Positions 56,094 to 64,000 of a DNA stretch of 64,000 nucleotides are shown here, piece after piece (within the stretch, counting starts at the first letter, position 1; each line of letters starts with the position of its first letter). This DNA is from Barthelona sp. PCE (lineage: Eukaryota > Metamonada: BaSk clade): NCBI GenBank assembly GCA_040285745.1, contig JAUFOR010000008.1, positions 1,364,001-1,428,000 on the forward strand, in the 5' to 3' direction. The position numbers and the translations under genes are program-made. The notes under the pieces were generated by a model. The model was not told where the DNA came from, did not search any database, and worked only from the letters and a program-made list of their open reading frames with translations.

Positions 56094-57680
56094 ATGTTTC
56101 ATGTGATACTGCGTAAGCCACTGACAAATATGTGCAAGGCAGTTGAGCGAGTTCTGGACTCAAAGTATGATTATTCATCAGCGCTGTATGAGGAGCACGT
56201 TTCCATAAATGAATATGAGGCTTTTGTGTCAAACAACCATGAAATCGACAGAACAATCCACATTTCACCGGAGATCACATTGTTTTTTTGTTATTGTGGA
56301 GATTATACATATGAAGAACTCGATAATGGTCTGATTATGTTCTTCCATGGAAACAGTCCCAGCGACTATCATTTAATTAAGGATACAATCATGAGTCAAC
56401 ATATTACGAGTCTTGATTTTGAGATGGAAATCTTCGATTCTTTGCAAGATACCTTCTTTTGTTTTGTATTTAACCGGAATACATCTGAGTTTCTTTTACT
56501 GAAAGATAGATTGGGCGCTAAAAGTACACCTTTTACTCTTTTTACAGACGCTTGTATGATATCAAGTTGTGCACATTGTTTCTATGAATATCTACGAGAT
56601 AAATTGGACATAAATACGCTCATAAATACGTTTGATCTTCCAGCACTCTTTTTATATCGTTTTTCTTTACAAAATAATGAATTTGCACTTAACACACAAT
56701 CATATTCGAATAATTTAACAATACTTGATCGAACCCTTGATCTTTCTGATGCTGATGCTGTCCGTGGATATATAAAATCTTCATTAACTAACTTTTTTGA
56801 ACCGTTTTTAAATCTACCACTTTTGGAAAACAGGGTGTTTCCCTTAGGTGTTTTATTCAGTGGTGGTGTCGACTCCACCCTTCTAGCAGCTCATCTAGCA
56901 TCTCTGGTGCCTCCAAACACACAGATAGACCTGTATAACGTTGCCTTTGATCACAAGAACATAAAAGAATACGATACACCTGATCGTATAACAGGACTAG
57001 CAGCATGGGAAGAGCTGAAGGAATGCTTCCCCGCAGTGGAGTTCAACATGTGTGCCATTGATGTACCTGTAGATGAGGGTTTAGATTGCTTGAAGTACAC
57101 ACTTTTCAAGAATATTTTGCCTAGTCGTTCTTCAATGGATGTTAATATCGCATTAGCGCTGTGCTGTGCGTCTTCATCAAAGGCGCAGTCTCTCCTTACA
57201 GGAAACAATTACACCAGACCGAATTACAAGGGTTACTTGCTGGCACAGGGTGCAGACGAGTTGTTTGGCGGATACAAGCGTTTACACAGTATATTTGCAA
57301 AGCACGGGTATTCTGCATGTGTTGAAACCCTAAAAACTGATATTGATACATTGTGGTACAAGAATCTTCCAAGGGAAGATCGACTTTTTTCGTTCTTGCA
57401 AAAAACCGCTTACTTCCCCTTACTTAATGAAAGGTTCATGAGAATAGCGTACACAATTATGGACGATCAGGAATTGTTCTCAAAGTATATGTTGAATCCA
57501 ACACTGCAGAGAGGAATTGGTGAAAAAATTGTTTTACGACAAATATTATGTGAATATGGTCTGGAGAGGACAGCTACTAATCCAAAGAGAGCTATTCAGT
57601 TCGGAAGTAAGTCAGCAAAGATCGCAAACGCAGGGAAAAAGGGAACAGTTGACATGTTTGAGTTTTTTAACTCTTTGTAA
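56094..57680 (+). CDS. ASNSD1: Asparagine synthetase domain-containing protein 1-like (ASNSD1-like)
   Basis: 528 residues. An N-terminal glutamine-amidotransferase-like region (about 1-190) keeps the KDRLGAKSTPF strand-turn but starts MFHVILRK and lacks the Cys2 nucleophile of class II amidotransferases. The synthetase half has the PP-loop SGGVDST (about 256), then NVAFDHKN and DTPDRITGL, the acyl-adenylate region QGADELFGGYKR (about 383) and a C-terminal KRAIQFGSKSAKIA typical of ASNSD1. ASNSD1 is a conserved but poorly understood paralogue of asparagine synthetase. Glutamine hydrolysis is unlikely here; ATP-dependent chemistry on the synthetase half remains possible. The downstream START-like gene begins 34 bases after the stop. 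Confidence 0.85.
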   Translation: MFHVILRKPLTNMCKAVERVLDSKYDYSSALYEEHVSINEYEAFVSNNHEIDRTIHISPEITLFFCYCGDYTYEELDNGLIMFFHGNSPSDYHLIKDTIMSQHITSLDFEMEIFDSLQDTFFCFVFNRNTSEFLLLKDRLGAKSTPFTLFTDACMISSCAHCFYEYLRDKLDINTLINTFDLPALFLYRFSLQNNEFALNTQSYSNNLTILDRTLDLSDADAVRGYIKSSLTNFFEPFLNLPLLENRVFPLGVLFSGGVDSTLLAAHLASLVPPNTQIDLYNVAFDHKNIKEYDTPDRITGLAAWEELKECFPAVEFNMCAIDVPVDEGLDCLKYTLFKNILPSRSSMDVNIALALCCASSSKAQSLLTGNNYTRPNYKGYLLAQGADELFGGYKRLHSIFAKHGYSACVETLKTDIDTLWYKNLPREDRLFSFLQKTAYFPLLNERFMRIAYTIMDDQELFSKYMLNPTLQRGIGEKIVLRQILCEYGLERTATNPKRAIQFGSKSAKIANAGKKGTVDMFEFFNSL

Positions 57681-57714
57681 AATTTTTCTCTCTTTATTTC
57701 AAAACTATATCAAT

Positions 57715-58407
57715 ATGATACCCGAAGTAGAAATGCCCTTGAGTGAGGATCCGCTTACGTTTTTCGATGAAACGCGAAATATGCTAGAAAACGCAACTCA
57801 TGTACGCACGGTTGATGATAGCAGCACATACTATATGAAAGTCGGCAGGCATCACTGTATGCGCATGCTGACAACATTTTCTTTGAGGGAATACGATTTA
57901 ATGAGTTTAGTTGTTGCTTTCTCCTCTTGGTGGAAATTTGGAGATATCATTCCAGATCTTGAGGACATTGAGATGATAGAAGAAAACAGCGTTACCAATT
58001 TTACACTTGCTATGAAGATACGGTTACCAATACCGTTTAAACGCCGCTTTTTCGCATTGAACGTGTCTGTCATTGAATATGGTGACCGAGACGTCCTCGT
58101 TGTTGGTCGTGAGGTGACTCACCAACATCTAACACATCGATTCAATACTGGACGAGTCGTTCCCATAACGATGAGTTTTGTCTGTCTACTTCAAAACAAT
58201 GAAGAAGAACTTCGCCTAAACATGAACGTCATCATTAACCCAGAGATTGCTATAGTTCCAGGGTGGCTGGTTCGTTTCTTTACGTACGTCCGGGCCCATA
58301 AAGAAATACAAGGGCTCAAAACCGTTGCTTCCACGGCCGAGCCCGATGTATACGCCGAGAGGGAGCCTGCTCGATTTGAATACATCAAGCATCTCTGCGA
58401 AAGATAA
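57715..58407 (+). CDS. START-like (Bet v1 superfamily) lipid-binding protein
   Basis: 230 residues from ATG 57715 (MIPEVEMPLSEDPLTFFDET); the frame extends upstream into the previous gene but without need. The pattern of strands and helices fits a START/SRPBCC helix-grip fold: SLREYDLMSLVVAFSSWWKF, MKIRLPIPFKRRFFALNVSV, DVLVVGREVTHQH, and LNMNVIINPEIAIVPGWLVR followed by a long C-terminal helix. The IPGW-like Asn-Pro-x6-Pro-x-W element before the last helix is typical of START domains. It probably binds a lipid and carries it between membranes. It lies three bases from the convergent PRMT stop. Confidence 0.65.
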   Translation: MIPEVEMPLSEDPLTFFDETRNMLENATHVRTVDDSSTYYMKVGRHHCMRMLTTFSLREYDLMSLVVAFSSWWKFGDIIPDLEDIEMIEENSVTNFTLAMKIRLPIPFKRRFFALNVSVIEYGDRDVLVVGREVTHQHLTHRFNTGRVVPITMSFVCLLQNNEEELRLNMNVIINPEIAIVPGWLVRFFTYVRAHKEIQGLKTVASTAEPDVYAEREPARFEYIKHLCER

Positions 58408-58410
58408 TAA

Positions 58411-59418
58411 CTAGCAAACCAGCCTCTTCATTTCCAATCGGTCCTCTTCGTCATCGACGCTGCTAATCTTGATATCCATCGTGAGCTCACGGTGGTTGTT
58501 CTCAGGCTGATCAAAGTAGAAACTCAACTCCATTAGGTCCCTCATATGGTAGTGATCGTCGAACAGAACCATCGTCTGCTTCCAGTGAGTGTGGGGAGAG
58601 TAGGGGCTTGTACATAGCTCTACAATCTCACCGCCCTTATGTCTCTGTGTAAAGATACACTTGAACCACATACAGAGCCCATTGACCATTGTGTTCTCCT
58701 TCAGATCGATGGTTGTCTTGAATACACGTCTGTATATATCCTCCAACGACTTGACATCGTACAGGCTCAAATCAAAGATGGTTCCGTAATCACTGGCAAT
58801 GTCGTCCTTGTGCACTTCGTCTAGAATCGTCTCATATATCGAGGATCCCTTAAAGATGGAGAAGTCGAACCCATGAACGTTGTCCCAGAAGTTAACCATG
58901 TGGTTGTAGTCAATGTAATTGGCGAAATGTGCATGCAACTGAATTCGATCAGGCAACAAAATTCCATCATCTTTTAACAAGTTATCACGAGCAATTAACA
59001 CTGATTCCAGCATGTTCTCGAAGAGCAGGCAGTATCCCATCCACTCACTGATAATAATATCAACTCGATCACCGCCAACCATTTCCAATGTTACATCTTC
59101 GACTTTTGCCTTGATCACTGTGATTCTATCACTGTAATTGTTGAGTGCAACAATTGCCTCAGTGTTTTTGTACATTGAAGTTGGTTCTACAGCAAAAACA
59201 TGTTTTGCTCCTGCTTTGGCAGCAAATAAACTCAGGATCCCCGTTCCTGCACCCACGTCGAGCACTACTTTGTCTCTAAAGATATCGCAATTATGTGTGA
59301 TTGCATGTTCATACGCAATAGTTCTATAATAATCGTTCAGCATATCGTAGTGAATAGAATGGTGCTCGTAACTCTGAAAGTAGACCTTCTCACTATCAAG
59401 ATTTCCCTCTAAACTCAT
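58411..59418 (-). CDS. PRMT1: Type I protein arginine N-methyltransferase (PRMT1-like)
   Basis: 335 residues. Motif I VLDVGAGTGILSLFAAKAG binds S-adenosylmethionine, post-I HVFAVEPTS has the adenosine-ribose acidic residue, the double-E loop SEWMGYCLLFENML has both glutamates, and the THW loop reads SPHTHWKQT. Length and the absence of extra domains fit PRMT1/PRMT8. The usual YFxSYxxxxIHxxML motif reads YFQSYEHHSIHYDML, with Ser at the common Gly. The enzyme makes asymmetric dimethylarginine on RG-rich proteins such as histones and RNA-binding proteins. The gene is upstream of nothing on its strand within 80 bases except eIF3e, whose stop is at 59499. Confidence 0.94.
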   Translation of the reverse strand: MSLEGNLDSEKVYFQSYEHHSIHYDMLNDYYRTIAYEHAITHNCDIFRDKVVLDVGAGTGILSLFAAKAGAKHVFAVEPTSMYKNTEAIVALNNYSDRITVIKAKVEDVTLEMVGGDRVDIIISEWMGYCLLFENMLESVLIARDNLLKDDGILLPDRIQLHAHFANYIDYNHMVNFWDNVHGFDFSIFKGSSIYETILDEVHKDDIASDYGTIFDLSLYDVKSLEDIYRRVFKTTIDLKENTMVNGLCMWFKCIFTQRHKGGEIVELCTSPYSPHTHWKQTMVLFDDHYHMRDLMELSFYFDQPENNHRELTMDIKISSVDDEEDRLEMKRLVC

Positions 59419-59498
59419 TGTAAGTGCTAAATAGGTGCTAAATAGTAAAAGAGAAAAAAATCAAAAATCTGTCATTTATTCGCTATCTACTGGTTACA

Positions 59499-60405
59499 TT
59501 AGTTCTCTTCATCAGAATCCATATCAAAGTGTTCTAAAACGAAACTGCTCAATGTCGTGGGATAGTTACCACCGTTCTCAATAAATTCTTCAACATCAGT
59601 TACAACCTTTCTAGCACTCTCTACGACTGAATCAACGAGTCCGCAGTACCTCAAGATAGGATCAGAACGAATTGAAGGAACTACAACTTCTTCAAACGAA
59701 ACATCCTCGTCTTCCTCGTCAATTTCACCGGCAAGGAATCTTTGGAAGAACTGTACGACGATGTCGTCAGATGTAGAAAAGGTTAAAGGACCATTCATGT
59801 CTCCTGTGTGAATACCAAGTAGCAAAAGGAAGCGTTCGAGGTGAGGGTTGAGGTGGATCAACTGTTGGATAGGTGGGAGGCTCAGGCGTGTGAATAAGGG
59901 TTCGTTCTTACATGTTAAAAAGCAAGGAATCAAACACCAGTGAAGAGCTGAGAGATATGGAATTGGTTGATTCTCAGAGAATAAATCGTTGAGGTCTGTC
60001 TCGATATCAGTCTTCTTGAGCATGATCTCACAGCAAAGCTTGCCCCAAGTAATGCTAGTAACAAATTGAGGAGGAATGTTTGCTTCCTTACGAGCAATAA
60101 CTAAATCAATCAACTCCAGACACTCTGTGTATTGTTGTGCCTTGAAATAAGCTTGAGAAAGTGCAAAAACCTTTGGTGAAGGCATTTTTGCGAGAACATC
60201 GCTAGGAGGCATAGAAGGTGCTTCCTCACTGAAGCTGTACTGCCCAATGATGTCTGTGACCTCTTTATCTGTCTAAACATTAGCTACGCTTTCCCTATTG
60301 CAAAAAAAAAAAACATACGCTGTTATCAAGTTGCTTCAGCAGCTCAATTGTGATGTGAGGGTGAACAAAAGGCGCAATTTGCTTAATGTAATCCAACATA
60401 ATCAT
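59499..60405 (-). CDS. EIF3E: Translation initiation factor eIF3 subunit e (INT6), short, two exons
   Basis: Exon 1 is 60405-60319 (29 codons, MIMLDYIKQIAPFVHPHITI and on), the intron 60318-60273, exon 2 60272-59499; the product has 286 residues. The N-terminus matches the eIF3e start (IAxxLDxHLVxPLLEFL), and SITWGKLCCEIMLKKTDIET with ALHWCLIPCFLTC matches the human WGKLASEILMQNWD and WLIHWSLFVFF region. Usual length is 400-445 residues: after a highly divergent middle the protein ends in an acidic tail, and the winged-helix part of the PCI domain is not recognisable. A single-exon reading would miss the N-terminus. It is head to head with the MYB gene (74 bases between starts). Confidence 0.75.
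60273..60318 (-). other. Intron, 46 nt, phase 0, in the eIF3e gene
   Basis: On the minus strand, AGC is followed by GTATGTTTTTTTT and the intron ends GCTAATGTTTAG before ACA GAT AAA. Splicing joins the conserved N-terminal helix to the body in frame; the unspliced frame stops within the intron. A CTAAT branch-like element lies six bases from the AG. Confidence 0.85.
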
Positions 60406-60479
60406 TAAACAAAAGGTGAAATGGGGTGTTTTTGTTAATAAGCCCTTTCTCCATTTCACTAAAACCTTTTCAAACACAT
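60406..60479. promoter_or_regulatory. Short bidirectional promoter region between eIF3e and the MYB gene
   Basis: Only 74 bases separate the divergent start codons at 60405 and 60480, so both promoters and leaders must fit within or overlap the coding ends. No named motif is recognised. The inference rests on spacing alone. Confidence 0.5.
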
Positions 60480-61601
60480 ATGTCAGCGCCTCCTGATGGG
60501 GATGAGAACTTTCGATTGGATCTCGGTTTCGATCCTATAACACCCCCAATTCATAACATCCCGCAAGTGAGATTTAGACCAATGTTCAGCAACGGTTCAA
60601 GCTATGCATCAGCAAAAGGACTGGCAGAAAGCGTATGAATTTCTATTATCATATATACCGTTTCAATTTATTTTTAGGATGAGATTGAATTTGACTTTGA
60701 AGGATTCCTTAATGAAGGGACAAGTTCGGATGTCAGTGACCCCGAGGATAGCACTTATGTCCCAGATTTCCTTGAAAACGACTTTTTGGAGAATTCGGTT
60801 ACTTCTAACTCCTATAAGTCTAGTCCTCTGCTACCTCCACCTCCACCAAACATCAACTACTTTTCTAAGACCACAAATACTGCTGAGAAGAATTCAGCTG
60901 GAGGTGGCAGGTATTGGAGTGTCAATGAACATCAACGTTTTCTAGTTGCTGCCTATAATTATGGCAATGATGCCCGAAAAATCTCAGATTACGTTGGTAC
61001 AAGAGACGTAACTCAGACTAGAACACACTATCAGAAATATCAGGCAAAAGTTGCTCGTGAGCGTGACCGTTCACAATACAACAACTCTTCAGAACTCCGA
61101 AAGGCAGAGTACGAGTTGTTAAATGATTCAATCATTGCTCTTCAAGTGACTAGTAATGATTATATGCAGAAGTTACCAGCTATCTGTAATCAATACTTAC
61201 CCGGTAGAACAATGGTTTATATCCAGCGTCAGTTGGAGGGTTTGATTCAAAGAAAGGTCATCACTGAAGATAGATATATTGTCGGTACTGAAAGAGCTCA
61301 ATGTTTACAGACGAGCAATCGTAACAGTCGTGTTGCAAACAATACACAGAAGAAAACTAAAAAGCAAAAGAAGAAGAAGAAAAAAGTTGTTAATGATGTC
61401 AAGAACATCAGCAATATTAAGAATTCTCCTCCTCCATCTTTCATACCTTATAATGTTATTTCTGCTCCATTTTTCGCTGCTCAGCAGAACAGCAATGTTC
61501 CTTTTCCTGTTTTCCCTTTCATACCCGCTCAAAATATGCCTGATATAACTACATTTACTGTTTCAGGCAAAGATTCCAACTCTCTCGTTAACAAGGCATA
61601 A
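60480..61601 (+). CDS. Single-MYB/SANT domain DNA-binding protein, two exons
   Basis: Exon 1 is 60480-60632 (51 codons), exon 2 60678-61601; 358 residues. Exon 1 and early exon 2 are acidic (DEIEFDFEGFLNEGTSSDVS), resembling an activation domain. The MYB/SANT repeat is at about 125-180: RYWSVNEHQRFLVAAYNYGN, RKISDYVGTRDVTQTRTHYQ and KYQAK, of the plant- and protist-type single-MYB (SHAQKYF-like) class with THYQKY in the recognition helix. A second helical domain follows (about 190-265), then a Lys-rich segment (KKTKKQKKKKKK, likely nuclear localisation) and a Pro/Phe-rich tail. It is probably a transcription regulator. It shares a 74-base bidirectional promoter region with eIF3e. Confidence 0.8.
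60633..60677 (+). other. Intron, 45 nt, phase 0, in the MYB gene
   Basis: Donor GTATGA follows AGC and the acceptor is TTTATTTTTAG before GAT GAG ATT. Unspliced, the frame stops at once (GTA TGA). Splicing links two acidic segments in frame and makes one continuous protein. Confidence 0.88.
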
Positions 61602-61634
61602 ACAAAAAGGTACCACATCAATGTAAAACCTTTA

Positions 61635-62948
61635 TTATCTCCTCTTATGGGTAATAAAGGCAGTAGGAATACCTCCAACACCTTTATCCTTACTAGTACG
61701 GTAATACTTACTTACAACATGCTTAAACAACTTGATATGGCTATTTGAATACGTGTTACCGAAAAGATCCAACAAAATGGTCTGTTGCGTTACGTTATGA
61801 TCTATTTTTCTCATATCTTCCAACAAAATATCAATTTTAAACTTCATTTCACTCACTAATAACCCCTTACGCTTGGCTGCAGCGAAATATTTGATCAATG
61901 CAACAATAAATACAAAGCTGGCAAATGTTACACGAGCATAAATGTTACTAAAGATTATTGAGTAGTCAAAATTGACTACCCTCTTATACAGACAAATGCT
62001 CTTCTTTGTGAGTGCGCAATTCAACAAACGTGTCTTCAGAGGTATTGATTCTTTGACAACGGGTTCCGGCTTCTCTTCTTTGATAGGGAGTGCCTTACAA
62101 ACAACATGACGTTCAAGGATATCAAAACGCTTAACGTAGCCCTCTTGACAAGCTGAAAGTCTCAAATCCTCACAGATGGCGTGCTCAGGACATTTGTTGC
62201 ACTTGATAAGCCAGGATTCTCCTTCCATCTGTTCACAGAAAGGGTAAAACGCAGGTAGAATGTAAAAAGTTGCCAGACCAAGCAATAAAAAGGTAACTAA
62301 AAGAGTAAAACACACAGACTTACCCTTGTGCTCCTCATCATCGGTCTCCTCATCACTGTCATCATACACCGGCAGCTGGTCCTCCATAGTTTCAATGTCT
62401 GGCAAGTCAGGAAGTTCAGTCTCAGGGAACTCCTCTTCCATGTCCTCGATCTCTTCAACAGCTTCCATGACCTCCTCTACAATTTCCTCCGGGGCAGGGG
62501 AGAGGGAACGCCTCTTTGGAGTCTGTGAAAAACGCTTCTTAATCTCAACTTCACCAATTCCTTCACCAAGGCCTATACGACCATCACGAGGTGTTGCGGA
62601 ACGACGGCGCAAGTTAAAGGTACGCTTGGGTGTGTTGATTTCGCGCTTAGGGGTAGCACGACGACGGGAACTCATTGGAACGACGGGTTCAAGCTCTTCA
62701 ACTTCTTCCTCTTCGCTCAATTCTTCCTTCTTCTCAATTGGTTCTTCCAACTCTTCTTCTGATTCCTCTGACTCATCATTGAAATACAGGGGGAGGATAT
62801 GATTATTGTATAGAGATACGTACTGCTGCTTTCTTACCTTCCTTGGAGGAAGCTCGATCTCATGGTACGTCAGGATCTGTTTCAGCTGCGCGACGGTTAA
62901 GTTAGTGCCGTCCTGCGGTAAATCGAAGTTTAAACCAGGTACTGACAT
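61635..62948 (-). CDS. Inner nuclear membrane protein of the Src1/Heh/MAN1 type (HeH + MSC domain)
   Basis: 437 residues from ATG 62948. A HeH/LEM-like helix-extension-helix motif lies at about 15-50 (LTVAQLKQILTYHEIELPPR, then KVRKQQYVSLYNN). Long acidic and basic disordered segments with SP/TP and RR-rich signals (about 60-205) follow. A first membrane helix is near 213-235 (VCFTLLVTFLLLGLATFYIL), then a luminal Cys-rich segment (CNKCPEHAICEDLRLSACQEGY) typical of the Man1-Src1 C-terminal domain, a second helix near 340-360 and a winged-helix-like C-terminus. Such proteins tether chromatin to the nuclear envelope. The frame is open 44 codons further upstream without ATG; a 5' exon from ATG 63143 with a 51-nt GT-AG intron (63124-63074) would join in frame but has a GTTGG donor. 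Confidence 0.82.
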   Translation of the reverse strand: MSVPGLNFDLPQDGTNLTVAQLKQILTYHEIELPPRKVRKQQYVSLYNNHILPLYFNDESEESEEELEEPIEKKEELSEEEEVEELEPVVPMSSRRRATPKREINTPKRTFNLRRRSATPRDGRIGLGEGIGEVEIKKRFSQTPKRRSLSPAPEEIVEEVMEAVEEIEDMEEEFPETELPDLPDIETMEDQLPVYDDSDEETDDEEHKGKSVCFTLLVTFLLLGLATFYILPAFYPFCEQMEGESWLIKCNKCPEHAICEDLRLSACQEGYVKRFDILERHVVCKALPIKEEKPEPVVKESIPLKTRLLNCALTKKSICLYKRVVNFDYSIIFSNIYARVTFASFVFIVALIKYFAAAKRKGLLVSEMKFKIDILLEDMRKIDHNVTQQTILLDLFGNTYSNSHIKLFKHVVSKYYRTSKDKGVGGIPTAFITHKRR

Positions 62949-63188
62949 TGAAAAGGGATTTAATCGTGAATACAAGCATTTTCGTTGTCCATCGATGGTA
63001 TAGTGTAATTTAGTTCCAAATAACGTCCGGCGCACTGCAAGAGAAGATGCTAAAGCATCGAACAAGCGAGTGCCTGTTCAACAATTCTTTATTCAATCTA
63101 TCATTAAAATAAAACATAACCAACCTCTTTCAACAATACTCATGTTGTGTGAACTGTAAAAAAAGCGAAAGAACAAAAGAAGCACTAT

Positions 63189-63779
63189 TTACAAATTCTT
63201 CAGCTGATTGCTTACAACGTACTTACCTGCGGAAGCCAAATAAGAGTTGGCCTTTTCCTTGAGCTTGGCCTGTCTATCCTTAGAACAACGAATGAATCCA
63301 AGAAGGTTGGCACCATTTAAGGCAATACCGACAAATATAATGACGAGAGCCTTAAGACCACTCATGAATAAGATCAGAAGGACAAAGCCACACCATACTA
63401 GAGTGCTAACCCAGAGACCAGTCCAAAAAACAGTAGAATCTATCTTGGGAATGATGCTCACATCCTCTTTCGATTCATACCTCCATTCACTCTTGCCTGT
63501 TGTGTGGTTGAACTCGCTGTACCACTTAAGGCCCACGAGTAACCTTCCAAAAATGTTTTTCGTGGCATAAAAATCAATAGCAAGCAAAAATATTTGAATA
63601 ACACTTTCTTTGATATAACTACTGAAGAAAAAGCTAGATGTGATGAAAAACAATATAGCTAGAGCCTTAAATATAATGTGACACAAACTTGCAACAGGAT
63701 GGCTACTTCCTGAAACTACTTGAGCGACTACTGGCTTTTTGACTTCGCCATCAACGTGGGATGTATCGGGGTCTGACAT
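63189..63779 (-). CDS. TVP23: Golgi membrane protein TVP23/FAM18
   Basis: 196 residues with four membrane helices (about 28-46, 50-72, 107-130 and 133-155). The family hallmark is clear: KNIFGRLLVGLKWYSEFN with KSEWRYESKED, then IDSTVFWTGLWVSTLVWCGF. TVP23 proteins sit in the trans-Golgi/early endosomal network and function in vesicle trafficking with YIP-family partners. The soluble N-terminus of about 25 residues is short. The stop lies about 240 bases upstream of the HEH/MSC gene on the same strand. Confidence 0.93.
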   Translation of the reverse strand: MSDPDTSHVDGEVKKPVVAQVVSGSSHPVASLCHIIFKALAILFFITSSFFFSSYIKESVIQIFLLAIDFYATKNIFGRLLVGLKWYSEFNHTTGKSEWRYESKEDVSIIPKIDSTVFWTGLWVSTLVWCGFVLLILFMSGLKALVIIFVGIALNGANLLGFIRCSKDRQAKLKEKANSYLASAGKYVVSNQLKNL

Positions 63780-64000
63780 AACAACAATAAATGCGTGTAA
63801 GAGAGAAAAAGGGTTGTAAAGACAAAAACAATCGTTTACTTTGGATTACACTCGATACATATATTATTCAACCAGTTTAAATCGAATAAATCGACCATTA
63901 CACAAACAGAAGAACCATACAAAGTCTTGCAATCTTGTTGAAACAATTAGTACTATGTTTCAAGCTGAAAAATATGATACGTTGGCATCATACTACAAAA

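Noticed and set aside
57517-57714. N-terminal extension of the START-like protein overlapping the ASNSD1-like gene
   Set aside because: It overlaps coding sequence of the upstream gene in another frame; ATG 57715 lies just after that gene's stop.

Overview
The window is nuclear DNA of a gene-dense, AT-rich, intron-poor unicellular eukaryote. It carries about 32 protein genes in 64 kb on both strands, often only tens of bases apart. Eukaryote-only genes (VPS13, Sec24, eIF3e, PRMT, a Pumilio protein, TVP23, an inner-nuclear-membrane HEH/MSC protein) are mostly single uninterrupted frames. Three short phase-0 introns (45, 46 and 59 nt, all with GTATG 5' splice sites) can be deduced from interrupted or displaced reading frames. 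Cilium-related genes (TTLL3-like tubulin ligase, roadblock/LC7 dynein light chain, a WD40 protein resembling a dynein intermediate chain, a prominin-like protein) point to a flagellate. A 1,415-residue bacterial-type double acyl-CoA-dehydratase activase and a prokaryote-like cupin suggest an anaerobic lineage with laterally acquired genes. A metamonad-like flagellate is my best guess; the species cannot be named from the sequence.

Layout. 1-4399 (-): secreted beta-solenoid protein, cut by the window edge. 4961-13948 (+): VPS13, its stop overlapping that of TTLL3 (-). 16393-17037 (-): Met/Gln/Pro tandem-repeat protein, then a 716-nt gap. 17754-19295 (+): Pumilio, convergent with an ABC transporter (-). 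21597-24767 (+): an RRM protein and a charged protein. 24811-27386: a small voltage-sensor-like membrane protein (-) head to head with a nuclear-looking protein (+). 27359-28750 (-): membrane protein. 28942-29304 (+): cupin, facing Sec24 (-). 32075-35660: roadblock/LC7 (+), ATG13-like protein (-), ABCG half-transporter (+). 35724-47475 (-): double activase, prominin-like protein, an unknown 708-aa protein, HisRS with an N-terminal extension. 47544-50200: two unknown small proteins and the WD40 protein. 50537-51973 (+): pseudokinase. 52132-53940 (-): PCIF1-type cap methyltransferase with an altered catalytic motif. 54218-63779: AK6, MGRN1-type RING protein, ASNSD1-like protein, START-like protein, PRMT, eIF3e, MYB protein, HEH/MSC protein and TVP23.

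Functional themes are membrane traffic and lipid handling (VPS13, Sec24, TVP23, START, two ABC transporters, prominin), mRNA control (Pumilio, PCIF1, eIF3e, RRM), cytoskeleton/flagellum (TTLL3, roadblock, WD40) and autophagy (ATG13-like). Convergent neighbours repeatedly overlap at their 3' ends, so transcripts of opposite strands must overlap. No tRNA, rRNA, CRISPR array or mobile element was recognised.
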